Source: Acidobacteria bacterium 13_2_20CM_57_17 (GTDB taxonomy: Bacteria; Acidobacteriota; Terriglobia; Acidiferrales; UBA7541). From it: a DNA stretch of 51,669 nucleotides. Location of the stretch: positions 1 through 51,669 of the forward strand of contig MNDE01000050.1 in NCBI GenBank assembly GCA_001914785.1, read 5' to 3'. The translations under genes and the position numbers were made by a program. The notes beneath the pieces were generated by a model, which was given only the letters and a program-made list of their open reading frames with translations, was not told where the DNA came from and made no database searches. Below are positions 42,966 through 51,669 of this stretch, piece after piece. Within the stretch, counting starts at the first letter, position 1, and each line of letters starts with the position of its first letter.

Positions 42966-44828
42966 ATGAGTGGTCGCCTGTGGCCGATGGGATCGCGTAG
43001 TCTATTGAACTCAGCGACGCTGACCGTCTGCGGTTTGCTCAGCCTGGTTTGCCTCGCCGCGAGCGCGCAGGCTCAGGAGCGCCGCGAGCGCGAACCCAAT
43101 AGCGTCTACGCGGAGCGCCGTGCCAAGCTAGCGTCTCAAGTTGACGGCCCAATCGCCCTGTGGGGCTACACCGGCCGTGAAGAAGTCTCCCAAACCAACG
43201 TTTTTGAGCAGGAAGAGAATTTCTACTACCTCACCGGCCACAACGAAGAAGGCGCCGGTCTTCTGATTCTTCCTCCGGCCAAGGCGGCTAGCACTGCGAG
43301 CGGACCGCGAGAAACTTTATTTCTTCCCGCGAAAAATCCTCAAAAGGAAAAATGGAACGGCGTCCGCAAGTCGCCGTCGGATCCCGGCATCGAGGCGCGC
43401 ACCGGGTTTGCTTCCGTGAAACAGTTCGACACCGACTTTCGCTCCACGATTGAGAATCTTGCGAAGACTAATCCGACTTTCTGCACGATTCTTCCCTACC
43501 AAAAAGAACTTGGGGGCTATCCGCACGAAAAAGAAGTTGTCGATTGGCTGCAGCTCGCCGCGCCGCAAGCCAAGCTCAAAGATGTTCGCGCGCAGATTGG
43601 CGCGATGCGCCAGATCAAGTCGCCCGGCGAAATCGCCTTCTTGAAGGAAGCGATTGACTTGACCCTGGACTCCCACCTGGAGGCGATGAAGTTGACGCAT
43701 CCAGGGCTTTACGAATATCAGGTTGCTGCAAAAATGGTCGAAGTCCATGCCTGGGGCGGCTCGGAAGCGGAGGGCTACGCGCCGATTGTTGGCGCCGGCC
43801 CGAACTCCACCGCGCTTCACTACGACAAGCTCTCGCGCAAAATCGAAGACGGCGACATCGTCGTCATGGACGTTGGCGCGCAGTATTCCGGCTATTCCGC
43901 GGACATTACGCGCACCATTCCTGCCAACGGCAAGTTCACGCCGCGCCAGCGCGAAATCTACGAAATCGTCCTGGGCGCGCAAAACGCCGCCCTCGCCGCG
44001 CTCAAGCCGGGCATGGATTTCTGTAACAAAAACGGCAAGAGCGTCCAGAAAATTGCTTACGCCTACGTCGACACGCACGGAAAAGATCTTCACGGCAAAT
44101 CCCTCGGCCCGTATTTCATCCACGGCCTCGGTCACCACATCGGCCTGAACGTTCACGACCCCGGCGACCACTGCGCCCCTTTCCAGCCGGGTATGGTCAT
44201 TACTATTGAGCCCGGCATCTACATTCCGGAAGAGAATCTCGGCGTGCGCATCGAAGACGATGTTCTCATCACCGAATCCGGCCACAAGCTGCTCAGCGAA
44301 CGCCTCCCCCGCGACCCCGATGAAATCGAAAAAATCATGGCCGCTGCAGCCGCACGACGCGCGAAAAGAGAAAAAGACGAGACACATGAAAACAATTCGT
44401 CAGCGGAAACTTCCGCAGACAGCAGCGTGATCCGCAGCTTGATTGAGAAATACGCGAAATCCGTTGACGCGGCAGACACCGCTCTCGCTGCGGAGGTCTG
44501 GCTGGACTCGCCGGACGTCTCCTTCATTCACCCCTTGGGCCACGAGCACGGTTTCGAGCAAATCAAGCAAAATGTGTACACACGCCTGATGGGTGAAACA
44601 TTCTCGGAGCGCAAACTGAGTTTCCACGACGTTTCCGTTCACGTTTATGGAGACGCGGCCCGGGCCGAGTTCTATTGGGACTTTGCTGCGAAATTCAGAA
44701 AAGATGGCGCTCCTCTCGCAACTCACGGCAGGGAAACGCAGCTCTATCAGAAGCTAGATGGCCGGTGGCGCCTGGTTCATGTTCACTACTCCGGAATGCC
44801 GGTGACCGCGGAACGCCAGGGCTTCTGA
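42966..44828 (+). CDS. secreted M24B aminopeptidase P fused to a SnoaL/DUF4440-like domain
   Basis: The protein is 620 residues from ATG 42966, with GAGG eight bases upstream. A signal peptide (TLTVCGLLSLVCLAASAQAQ) precedes an N-terminal domain and an M24 pita-bread domain. Metal ligands are seen in DVGAQYSGYSADITR (two Asp), GLGHHIGLNVHD (His), TIEPGIY (Glu) and GVRIEDDV (Glu). It removes an N-terminal residue before proline. The last 130 residues (SVIRSLIEKYAKSVDAADTALAAE... HETQLYQK-like GRETQLYQKLDGRWRLVHVHYS) form a second alpha+beta domain of the SnoaL or CaMKII-association type, joined by a charged linker. This fusion is unusual. The frame is continuous across the junction. Confidence 0.8.
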   Translation: MSGRLWPMGSRSLLNSATLTVCGLLSLVCLAASAQAQERREREPNSVYAERRAKLASQVDGPIALWGYTGREEVSQTNVFEQEENFYYLTGHNEEGAGLLILPPAKAASTASGPRETLFLPAKNPQKEKWNGVRKSPSDPGIEARTGFASVKQFDTDFRSTIENLAKTNPTFCTILPYQKELGGYPHEKEVVDWLQLAAPQAKLKDVRAQIGAMRQIKSPGEIAFLKEAIDLTLDSHLEAMKLTHPGLYEYQVAAKMVEVHAWGGSEAEGYAPIVGAGPNSTALHYDKLSRKIEDGDIVVMDVGAQYSGYSADITRTIPANGKFTPRQREIYEIVLGAQNAALAALKPGMDFCNKNGKSVQKIAYAYVDTHGKDLHGKSLGPYFIHGLGHHIGLNVHDPGDHCAPFQPGMVITIEPGIYIPEENLGVRIEDDVLITESGHKLLSERLPRDPDEIEKIMAAAAARRAKREKDETHENNSSAETSADSSVIRSLIEKYAKSVDAADTALAAEVWLDSPDVSFIHPLGHEHGFEQIKQNVYTRLMGETFSERKLSFHDVSVHVYGDAARAEFYWDFAAKFRKDGAPLATHGRETQLYQKLDGRWRLVHVHYSGMPVTAERQGF

Positions 44829-44878
44829 GGAAGGAAGCATCCTTTTTTACGAGGTTCGCTGCCGACCAAGACGCCAGA

Positions 44879-44908
44879 TTGACCGTCATCGATGAGGCAC
44901 CTTATACT
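44879..44908 (+). promoter_or_regulatory. efp: promoter of efp
   Basis: TTGACC (44879-44884) is followed after 18 bases by TATACT (44903-44908), near consensus, about 150 bases before the efp ATG. The leader ends in a strong GC hairpin at 45024-45045, only nine bases before the ATG. Confidence 0.7.
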
Positions 44909-45054
44909 GACTACCCGCGCTGGTTTATGGATTTCGCACCAGCGTGCCTCGAGTCATTCCGGATGAGGCTGTGTTCCTGGCCCGCCTGAATTTCCGAAAT
45001 TTGCAATCGATCCAGGGAGCAGTCGGCCCGACCCGGTCGGGGCCGCATAAAAAA

Positions 45055-45621
45055 ATGAGCAGCGTCAAAGCCACACAACTTCGTCCCGGCATGGTGATCC
45101 AGCACGAGGGCCAGCTATTCACGATATTCAGCGTCGATCACCGCACTCCGGGAAACAAACGCGGATCGATGCAAACACGCATGAAGAATCTGAAGAGCGG
45201 AGCGATTATCGATTACCGCTTCCGCGCCGAGGAGTTCGTCGACCGCGCGATCCTCGATGAAATTGAATACGAGTACCTCTACAAGGAGGGCGACGATTTT
45301 CATTTCATGAACACGGAGACGTACGAGCAGATGCACCTGACGCGCGAGCAGCTCGGCGAAACCGTCTACTACCTGATTCCCAACACGGTGGTGAAAGTCG
45401 AATTCTTCGATGAAAAACCGATTGGCGTCGACCTGCCGGACACCATGGATTTGAAAGTCGTGAAGACCGAACCCACGTTGCAAAAAGCCACTGCCAGCGC
45501 GGTGATGAAGCCTGCTACGCTGGAAACCGGTTTGATCGTGAATGTGCCGCCCTTCGTGAACGAAGGCGACAAAATCAAAGTGGATACCACCGAGGCACGT
45601 TACGTTCAGCGTGTCGAGTAA
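45055..45621 (+). CDS. efp: translation elongation factor P
   Basis: EF-P relieves ribosome stalling at consecutive prolines. It is 188 residues from ATG 45055; the track start at 44944 adds 37 residues without homology. The KOW-like N-terminal domain (KATQLRPGMVIQHEGQLFTIFSVDHRTPG) is followed by the two OB domains (KIKVDTTEARYVQRV at the end). At the tip, where E. coli has PGK with Lys34 modified by EpmA, this protein reads PGNKRG, with Asn in the 34 position and a Lys one on. No Shine-Dalgarno site is visible; a strong hairpin sits just upstream. A terminator follows at 45770. Confidence 0.94.
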   Translation: MSSVKATQLRPGMVIQHEGQLFTIFSVDHRTPGNKRGSMQTRMKNLKSGAIIDYRFRAEEFVDRAILDEIEYEYLYKEGDDFHFMNTETYEQMHLTREQLGETVYYLIPNTVVKVEFFDEKPIGVDLPDTMDLKVVKTEPTLQKATASAVMKPATLETGLIVNVPPFVNEGDKIKVDTTEARYVQRVE

Positions 45622-45769
45622 GCTTTTAGGGAATTATGGATTTAACTTCAACCATACAATGCCCGGTTTTTATTCTTTGCTTTTGCGTGCGCCTGATGGA
45701 TGATGGCAGTTCAAGTTTCCGCCTCCGCAGCTAATTTCAGCGCAAGCCGGAATTAGAAGAGGCAGAACG

Positions 45770-45805
45770 GCGTCCCGGTGCAAACCGGGACGCTTTTTGT
45801 TTTTG
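45770..45805 (+). terminator. intrinsic terminator of efp
   Basis: GCGTCCCGGT and ACCGGGACGC form a perfect ten-base stem around GCAA (45770-45793), followed by TTTTTGTTTTT. It ends three bases before the purB stop on the opposite strand. Confidence 0.9.
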
Positions 45806-45807
45806 GC

Positions 45808-47154
45808 TTAGTGTTTTCCCGCGGAACCCGCCGCGGATTTTTCTCCGGCGGGGTGCGCGCCAAAAACGCGGTCAAAAATGCCATTGACAGAGCGAAGCTG
45901 GCGCTGCAGATCGAAAGTATGCGCCAGAGCCTTCGAATCAAGAACCTTCGCGATGCGAGCATCTTTCGCGACGCGGTCGCGGAAGCTGGTGTCCGTTTCC
46001 CACGCGGCCATGGCGTTTTCCTGCACCGCTTTGTACGCATCGTCGCGCGGCATGCCTTTTTCCACCAAATCTTGCAGCAACTGTCCCGAATAAACTAGGC
46101 CGTGCGTGGATTCTAGGTTGCTCAACATGCGTTCGGGGAAAACGCGCATCTGGCCGAGGATCATAGTCATTTTCGAAAGCATGTAGTCGATCAAAATAGT
46201 GGAATCGGGAAGAATGACGCGTTCGACGGAGCTGTGAGAAATGTCACGCTCGTGCCAGAGGGCGACGTTTTCGAACGCGGCGAGCATGTTCGAACGCACA
46301 AGGCGCGCGAGGCCGCAGATTTGTTCGCAGGAAACAGGATTGCGCTTGTGCGGCATGGCGGAGCTGCCGCGCTGCTCGCCGCTGAACGGTTCCTCGACTT
46401 CGCGGACTTCGGTGCGCTGGAGATGGCGAATTTCCAGCGCGATTTTTTCGAGCGTGGCGGCAATCAGAGCAAGCGCGCTGAGATATTGCGCGTGGCGGTC
46501 GCGCTGAATCACCTGGGAAGCGACGGGCGCGGCGCTGAGACCTAGACGCTTGCAGATGCGTTCTTCGATTTCCGTGCCGAGATGCGAAGCATTACCAACG
46601 GCGCCGGAAACTTTTCCGACCGCCATCTGCGCGGCTGCGTCGCGGAAGCGCGCGATGTTGCGCTGAATCTCCGAAAACCAATTGGCGATTTTGAGCCCGA
46701 ACGTGATTGGCTCGGCGTGAATGCCGTGAGTGCGGCCAATCTGCGGCGTATGGCGGAACTCGTGGGCGCGCAGATCGAGAATTTCGCCAAACGTCACCAG
46801 TTCGCGCTCGATCAATTTTGAAGCGTCGCGAACTTGCAAGGCCTGCGCGGTATCGACGACGTCGTTGGACGTCATGCCGTAATGCAGCCAGCGCGCCGCG
46901 GCGGGATCGCCGATGGATTCGCCGACAGCCATGGTGAACGCGATGACATCGTGCTTCACGCGGCCTTCAATCTGATGGATCTGCGCCACATCGATTTTGG
47001 CGCGCGAGCGAATCGCGGCCGCGGCGTCTTTCGGGACTAGTCCAGCTTCCGCGAGAGTTTCCGTCGCGGCAAGCTCGACTTCCAGCCACTTGGCGAACTT
47101 GTTGGCGTCGCTCCAAACGTGGCCCATCTCCTGGCGCGTGTAGCGTGGAATCAA
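45808..47154 (-). CDS. purB: adenylosuccinate lyase
   Basis: This enzyme cleaves adenylosuccinate and SAICAR in purine synthesis. It is 448 residues; the signature GSSAMPHKRNP with the flexible catalytic loop, THGIHAEPITFG, and YGMTSNDVVDTA with the active-site residues are clear. The C-terminal helical domain is complete, with a short basic tail. It is convergent with efp. The purH gene of the same pathway, elsewhere in this window, is damaged. Confidence 0.95.
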   Translation of the reverse strand: MIPRYTRQEMGHVWSDANKFAKWLEVELAATETLAEAGLVPKDAAAAIRSRAKIDVAQIHQIEGRVKHDVIAFTMAVGESIGDPAAARWLHYGMTSNDVVDTAQALQVRDASKLIERELVTFGEILDLRAHEFRHTPQIGRTHGIHAEPITFGLKIANWFSEIQRNIARFRDAAAQMAVGKVSGAVGNASHLGTEIEERICKRLGLSAAPVASQVIQRDRHAQYLSALALIAATLEKIALEIRHLQRTEVREVEEPFSGEQRGSSAMPHKRNPVSCEQICGLARLVRSNMLAAFENVALWHERDISHSSVERVILPDSTILIDYMLSKMTMILGQMRVFPERMLSNLESTHGLVYSGQLLQDLVEKGMPRDDAYKAVQENAMAAWETDTSFRDRVAKDARIAKVLDSKALAHTFDLQRQLRSVNGIFDRVFGAHPAGEKSAAGSAGKH

Positions 47155-47393
47155 TTCCCTCTCCTAAGCGGCGAAAAAGACGACTCGGTGAATGTTCCCC
47201 AATTCCATGATACCGCACTTGGATAGCGCTTCGCTGGACGGCGGTAGCCCCGGGTGAGTGTCCGAAATTGGGAAGGCGAATGGCGGAAGCGAGCAGTTGC
47301 GAGGTCCGGGCGAGGGGTTACGCGCTGGATAAGGCTCTGGCCAGCAAGGGTTTGCGGGTTGATCCGGACCGGCACAAGAGTTGCACGAGGGCA

Positions 47394-47433
47394 GGGTGTA
47401 GGGTGTCTACACCCTGGGGGTAGAATGTCGACA
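47394..47433 (+). promoter_or_regulatory. putative PadR operator upstream of padR
   Basis: GGGTGTAG (47394-47401) and CTACACCC (47407-47414) form a perfect eight-base stem. The right arm also pairs as CTAC-ACCC-T-GGGG-GTAG (47407-47423). TGTCTACA (47404-47411) and TGTCGACA (47426-47433) are two related palindromic octamers 22 bases apart. PadR proteins bind such dyads and often repress their own operon. Confidence 0.45.
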
Positions 47434-47557
47434 GCCTTGGATGGAACAAAGGGTGGGTTTCAGTCGTCATTAGCTAAGACTGGGAGCGAGCAAGCAACGC
47501 AGCGGAAGCAGTTGAAGAACTTACTTTAGGTGAAAGACCTGACTGAGGGAAAAGACA

Positions 47558-47911
47558 GTGGGAGAAAAAAGGGAGCGGTACCAGAACCGGATTGAGCTTT
47601 TGCAGGGGACGCTGGACCTGCTGATTTTGCAGACACTGCAATGGGGACCGCAGCACGGCTATGGGATCAGCGTGGCGATCCGGAATCGTTCCGGCGAGTT
47701 GCTGCAGGTGGATACCGGTTCACTGTATCCGGCGCTGCATCGCCTGGAAAAACAGAAATGGATTAAGGCGGAATGGCGAATCTCCGAAAACAAGCAGCGA
47801 GCAAAGTTTTATCAACTGACGGCCGCGGGAAAAAAGCAACTGACAAGAGAACGCTCGAAGTGGTCGCAACTTTCGGACGCGATTGCAGGAGTGTTGCAGC
47901 CCGAGGAGTAG
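47558..47911 (+). CDS. PadR-family transcriptional regulator
   Basis: The protein is 117 residues from a GTG, with GAGGG upstream. The winged-helix PadR domain is plain: LLQGTLDLLILQTLQWGPQHGYGISVAI, then LLQVDTGSLYPALHRLEKQKWIKAEWRISENKQRAKFYQLTAAGKKQL. This is the short PadR-s2 type, a dimeric repressor commonly placed before MacB/FtsX permeases in Acidobacteriota. The permease gene starts 46 bases after the stop; the palindromes at 47394-47433 are its likely site. Confidence 0.93.
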   Translation: MGEKRERYQNRIELLQGTLDLLILQTLQWGPQHGYGISVAIRNRSGELLQVDTGSLYPALHRLEKQKWIKAEWRISENKQRAKFYQLTAAGKKQLTRERSKWSQLSDAIAGVLQPEE

Positions 47912-47957
47912 GGACAATGCGAGGAAGTAAGGAAATAAGGAAACGCAGAGGTGGCCA

Positions 47958-50597
47958 GTGAGTTTCTGGCGACGTAGGAGACGGGAAGCGGATCTCGAAG
48001 AGGAAGTGCGGAGCCATCTGGAGATGGTGGCGCGAGAGTCCGTGGAAAGGGGGGAAACGGCGAAGAAGGCGGAGCAGGCCGCGCGGCGGGAATTTGGGAA
48101 TGTGGAATTGGTGAAAGAGGTCACGCGAGACGTTTGGGGATGGCGATGGTTGAGAGATTTGGCCGACGATGCGCGTTATGGAATGAGGGTGTTGCTGAAG
48201 AATCCGGGTTTCACGATAGCAGCCGTCGTGGCGATTGCTCTAGGCGTGGGAATAAACGTTGGAATCTTTTCGGTGCTAAACGGCGCCGCGTTGCGTTTAC
48301 TTCCGATCCCTCGTGCGGAACAGTTGGTCAGCGTGAGCCAGATCTTTCATCGGCGGACAGTTCGCAACACTCACGGCGAAACGAGCATGTTCTCGTACTC
48401 GGAATATCTTGACTACAGCGAACACAATCACGTCTTCTCGGGACTTCTAGCCTATGAGCCCTTCCTCGAAGGAACCCTTGCTGGCATCAAAATGCAGCAG
48501 CTTTTGGGGACGGCAACTTCATGCAACTATTTCGAGGTTTTGAACGAGCATCCTGCACAGGGCCGTGGCTTTGTCGATTCTGATTGCGCTGCTTCGGGCG
48601 AAAATGCCGTCGTCGTGGTCAGCGACCAATTGTGGCGGGACACGTTTGGAGGTGACCCAACACTCGTAGGCAAAAAAATCACTTTGAATCGCATGGCATT
48701 CACCGTGATTGGCGTGGCTCCTCCGGGATTCACGGGCACAGAGCCGATGCCAAGCGCATTCTGGGTGCCCATAACCATTCAAAAAGTTCTCGACGCAGGA
48801 CGCGATCGCCTGGGCGATGACAATATGAGTTGGCTGGCCTTGCTCGGCCGCGTACGGCCAGGCGTTATGATGGAGCAGGTGCGCGCGGACCTTGGTGTTA
48901 TCGCCGGACGCATCGACCAACTGAATCCTGGCCGCACTACTTCGTTGGCGATCTCGACAGCTACATTTTTCGGCAGACCAGAAGAGCGGGAAAGCCTCAT
49001 CCCAGTGGCTTTCGTAATTCTCGCCGCTTTTGGACTCGTGCTGCTGATTGCGTGTGCGAACGTAGCCAATCTTCTGCTTGCACGCGCTTCCGCGCGCCAA
49101 AAGGAAATCGCGCTGCGGCTATCCATCGGCGCGAGCCGGTGGCGTCTCGTGCGGCAATTGTTGACAGAGAGTCTCCTGCTTTCCATGCTCGGAGGAGCGT
49201 TGGGATCGCTGTTCGCGTTCTGGTCGTTCGCGAGCATCACGCAATTTGTTACTTCTCACCTGCCGCATATGTTTTCTACTCTCGCGGTGAATGTTGCGCC
49301 CGATTTTCGTGTGCTCGGTTACGCGCTGGCACTGACTCTTGTAACTGGAATCCTGTTCGGTTTGATCCCCGCTTTGCAGAGCTCGCGACTCGACCTCAAC
49401 ACCGCCTTGAAAGAAGACGGTGCGAAGTCCGGCCCCGGCAAAAAGAGCGGTCGGTTTTTGCGCAACACTTTGGTCGGCGCTCAGATCGCCGTGTGCATGA
49501 TCCTGTTGTTGGCGGCTGGACTGTTGCTACGCGGGCTTTACTACGCCCAGACGGTCGATCCCGGTTTTGAGATGAAGGACGTTGCGGCGGCGTTTCTCTA
49601 TCCCAAAGCGCAGGGTTACGATGAAACCAGAGCGACGGCATTTATGGGCCGCTTGCGAGAGCGCCTCGCGGGCCTTCCTGGCGTAAGCGAAATTGCGCAA
49701 GCGGAGTGCGCGCCGCTGAGCCACGACTTTAGCGCCGACTATATGACGGTTCCTGGCCGACTCGACAAAGTCCTGATCGAATACAACCACATCACGCCAG
49801 ACTATTTTTCTGTGGTCGGCATTCCGATCGTGCGAGGCAGGGACTTTGGACCAGACGAGACAGAGGACGCCCCAGGAATAATCGTCACCGAATCCACAGC
49901 ACGACGCCTTTGGCCCGGCGCAGATCCTCTCGGGAAAACACTGCGCCAAGATACTGGGCGCGAATACTCAGTTATTGGCGTGGCTAAGGACGCACAAGTT
50001 TCGCATCTGGGCGACGTCAACGCGCCGTACCTCTATTTTCCGGCCGGGCCACAAGATAACGTGCGCACTTATGTGCTGGTGCGTTTCGCCGGAAGCTTCA
50101 CGCCGGTCGACAAAGCCATTCGCGAGGCCGTGCGGTTGCTCGATCCCGATATGCCCGTCGATGTGGTTAGACTCGAAGACTACCTCGAAGTTTGGCGCTC
50201 GCCCTCGCGCATTGTAGCGGCGCTCTCCGGTGCGCTCGGCGTTTTAGCAGTGCTGCTTGCTTCGATCGGCGTATATGGAATGGTGTCCTACAGTGTAAGC
50301 CGCTGCGTGCGCGAGATCGGCATCCGCATGGCCCTTGGAGCTGACCGCACCGAAGTAATGAAACTTGTCATTGAGCAAGCCATGCGGCCGGTACTGATCG
50401 GTGGGCTTGCGGGCCTGGCCGCGTGTGCTGCTGTGTCCCATGTGCTTTCCAGCATGCTTTTTGGTCTCAGTGCGCATGATCCCCTGGCTTTCATTTCTGT
50501 TCCTTTACTGCTATTGCTTGTGGCCCTGGCCGCGAGCTACATACCTGCGCGGAGAGCGATGAAGGTCGATCCGATGGTGGCCCTCAGATACGAATAG
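47958..50597 (+). CDS. MacB/FtsX-type ABC transporter permease with prefix domain
   Basis: The protein is 879 residues from a GTG. A soluble N-terminal prefix of about 60 residues (DLEEEVRSHLEMVARESVERGE, then ARREFGNVELVKEVTRDVWGWRWL) precedes the first membrane helix. Then come a periplasmic domain, an FtsX unit with three helices (NVANLLLARASARQKEIALRLSIGAS), a second helix with periplasmic domain, and a second FtsX unit ending IPARRAMKVDPMVALRYE. No ATPase domain is included. It lies behind padR and ahead of a third permease of the same design. The substrate is unknown. Confidence 0.88.
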   Translation: MSFWRRRRREADLEEEVRSHLEMVARESVERGETAKKAEQAARREFGNVELVKEVTRDVWGWRWLRDLADDARYGMRVLLKNPGFTIAAVVAIALGVGINVGIFSVLNGAALRLLPIPRAEQLVSVSQIFHRRTVRNTHGETSMFSYSEYLDYSEHNHVFSGLLAYEPFLEGTLAGIKMQQLLGTATSCNYFEVLNEHPAQGRGFVDSDCAASGENAVVVVSDQLWRDTFGGDPTLVGKKITLNRMAFTVIGVAPPGFTGTEPMPSAFWVPITIQKVLDAGRDRLGDDNMSWLALLGRVRPGVMMEQVRADLGVIAGRIDQLNPGRTTSLAISTATFFGRPEERESLIPVAFVILAAFGLVLLIACANVANLLLARASARQKEIALRLSIGASRWRLVRQLLTESLLLSMLGGALGSLFAFWSFASITQFVTSHLPHMFSTLAVNVAPDFRVLGYALALTLVTGILFGLIPALQSSRLDLNTALKEDGAKSGPGKKSGRFLRNTLVGAQIAVCMILLLAAGLLLRGLYYAQTVDPGFEMKDVAAAFLYPKAQGYDETRATAFMGRLRERLAGLPGVSEIAQAECAPLSHDFSADYMTVPGRLDKVLIEYNHITPDYFSVVGIPIVRGRDFGPDETEDAPGIIVTESTARRLWPGADPLGKTLRQDTGREYSVIGVAKDAQVSHLGDVNAPYLYFPAGPQDNVRTYVLVRFAGSFTPVDKAIREAVRLLDPDMPVDVVRLEDYLEVWRSPSRIVAALSGALGVLAVLLASIGVYGMVSYSVSRCVREIGIRMALGADRTEVMKLVIEQAMRPVLIGGLAGLAACAAVSHVLSSMLFGLSAHDPLAFISVPLLLLLVALAASYIPARRAMKVDPMVALRYE

Positions 50598-50643
50598 GAA
50601 TTGGAAAACAGAAATTAGAAGTTGGAGGAGAAGGAGAGTCACT

Positions 50644-51669
50644 ATGAGCTGGTTGAGTGGACTCTTTGGCAAACGAAGGCAGGAGAAGGAACTGGAAGAG
50701 GAAGTGCGGAGCCATCTGGAGATGGCGGCGCGGGAGCGCGCGGAGCGAGGAGAGAAGGAGGAAGAAGCGGAGCACGCGGCGCGGCGGGAGTTTGGGAATG
50801 TGGGACTGGTAAAGGAAGCGACGCGGGACACTTGGGGATGGCGATGGTTGAGAGATTTGGCCGATGATGTGCGTTACGGGATGCGTACGCTGCGCAAGTC
50901 TCCCGGTTTCACTGCGGTGGTTGTGCTTACCCTAGCGCTCGGTATAGGTGCCAACACCGCAATCTTCACGCTAATTGATGCGGTGATGCTGAAGGCGCTG
51001 CCTGTACCGAGCCCTGAGCAACTCTATCGGCTCGGCGATAACAATAATTGCTGTGTCATGGTCGGCACCCAGAACGGCGGTAGTTTTGTTCTTTATTCTT
51101 ATGCGCTGTACGAGAATCTTCGCGACCACACACCTGAATTTAGCGAGCTCGCTGCTTTTGAGCCCTGGACATCGGATTTAAGCGTTCGCCGTAACGGGTC
51201 TGCCGCCGAGCCCTATAAGGGGGAGTTCGTCTCGGCAAATTACTTCAGTACGTTAGGCGTCCGCGCCCTCGCTGGCCGAGTGCTCGCGCCCCCCGATGAG
51301 TCAGCAAGGGCGCCTCGCGTTGCGGTGATGAACTACCACACCTGGCAGCAGCGCTTCGGGCTAGATCCATCTGTGATCGGCTCAACGTTAAACATTAATG
51401 GCGTTACTTGCGCGATTGCAGGTGTGACTCCACCGGGATTTTATGGGGACACTCTTCGCAGCGATCCTCCGGACTTCTGGCTGCCCTTGGCCGCCGACCC
51501 GGAAAAATGGCGCCTCCCTAACGCTACCGTGGAGTGGCTGTATCTTGTGGGACGACTAAAGTCCGGCTTTGCGCCGGAACCCGTGCAAGCACGACTCACC
51601 GTCGAATTACAGGAGTGGCTCAGCAGTCACCGCGAAGTTATTCCCGACCGAGACAGGAAAGATATTCCT
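50644..51669 (+). CDS. MacB/FtsX-type permease with prefix domain, 5' part
   Basis: The reading frame is open from ATG 50644 to the window edge for 342 codons and is absent from the ORF track because no stop is reached. It opens with the same prefix as the previous gene (ELEEEVRSHLEMAARERAERGE, then ARREFGNVGLVKEATRDTWGWRWLRDLADDVRYGMRTL), then the first helix ([25 protein letters not shown]) and the start of the periplasmic domain. It follows the last gene by 46 bases and probably shares the padR-controlled transcript. It is a paralogue of the preceding gene. Confidence 0.85.
   Translation, partial: MSWLSGLFGKRRQEKELEEEVRSHLEMAARERAERGEKEEEAEHAARREFGNVGLVKEATRDTWGWRWLRDLADDVRYGMRTLRKSPGFTAVVVLTLALGIGANTAIFTLIDAVMLKALPVPSPEQLYRLGDNNNCCVMVGTQNGGSFVLYSYALYENLRDHTPEFSELAAFEPWTSDLSVRRNGSAAEPYKGEFVSANYFSTLGVRALAGRVLAPPDESARAPRVAVMNYHTWQQRFGLDPSVIGSTLNINGVTCAIAGVTPPGFYGDTLRSDPPDFWLPLAADPEKWRLPNATVEWLYLVGRLKSGFAPEPVQARLTVELQEWLSSHREVIPDRDRKDIP

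Noticed and set aside
1-51669. CRISPR array, prophage or insertion sequence
   Set aside because: No regularly spaced repeats, transposase, integrase or phage structural genes were seen on either strand.

Overview
The window is a bacterial chromosome segment of high GC content, densely packed, with no rRNA or tRNA gene that I can find. The gene content points to an Acidobacteriota (Terriglobia-like) genome, probably a soil lineage. The evidence is three large two-module FtsX/MacB-type permeases of the kind expanded in that phylum, one with its PadR regulator, an MXAN_5187-like protein, a futalosine menaquinone operon, and non-canonical EF-P and ribosomal protein tails. This assignment is inference from gene content.

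Layout. Positions 1-5100 hold a partial EamA transporter, a PilZ protein, a HAD phosphatase, acylphosphatase, apt, a membrane protein and rlmB. Positions 5200-9900 (minus strand) hold a free-standing GluRS anticodon-binding domain, ispF, ispD, a PIN-TRAM membrane protein and alr. Positions 10440-18660 (minus strand) are the housekeeping block ispE-prs-rplY-pth-rpsF-rpsR-rplI-dnaB. It is interrupted by an alcohol dehydrogenase on the plus strand and by a sigma-70-like protein lacking regions 3 and 4. Positions 18660-24800 hold a TPR protein, a damaged purH, an MXAN_5187-like protein and selA. Positions 24950-33830 hold a permease, a two-gene RHH operon, a dehydrogenase, larB, the ubiX-mqnP-mqnE operon, a frameshifted hicB and pstS. 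Positions 34050-44830 hold metabolic and envelope genes. Positions 45050-51669 hold efp, purB, padR and two tandem permeases.

The most interesting item is an OsmC-type peroxidase gene (36069-36494) that the ORF track splits. It has an in-frame TGA exactly where the family has its peroxidatic cysteine. A GC-rich stem-loop follows at the distance expected of a bacterial SECIS, there is a strong Shine-Dalgarno site, and an intact coding frame continues to the end of the family. selA, which encodes selenocysteine synthase, lies about 12 kb upstream in the same window. Together these suggest a selenoprotein OsmC and a selenocysteine-decoding host. selB, selD and tRNA-Sec are not in the window.

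Other items worth attention are the region-4-less sigma homologue, the orphan GluRS domain, the RHH and coiled-coil gene pair with a repeated operator, a purH that has lost its KTLHP region, tandem 19-bp palindromes upstream of a quinone oxidoreductase, competing hairpins ahead of a permease, a promoterless-gene/terminator unit between alr and dnaB, and a family of short palindromic repeats. Several genes have a TACAAT-like -10 box 7-11 nt from the start codon, which suggests leaderless transcripts.
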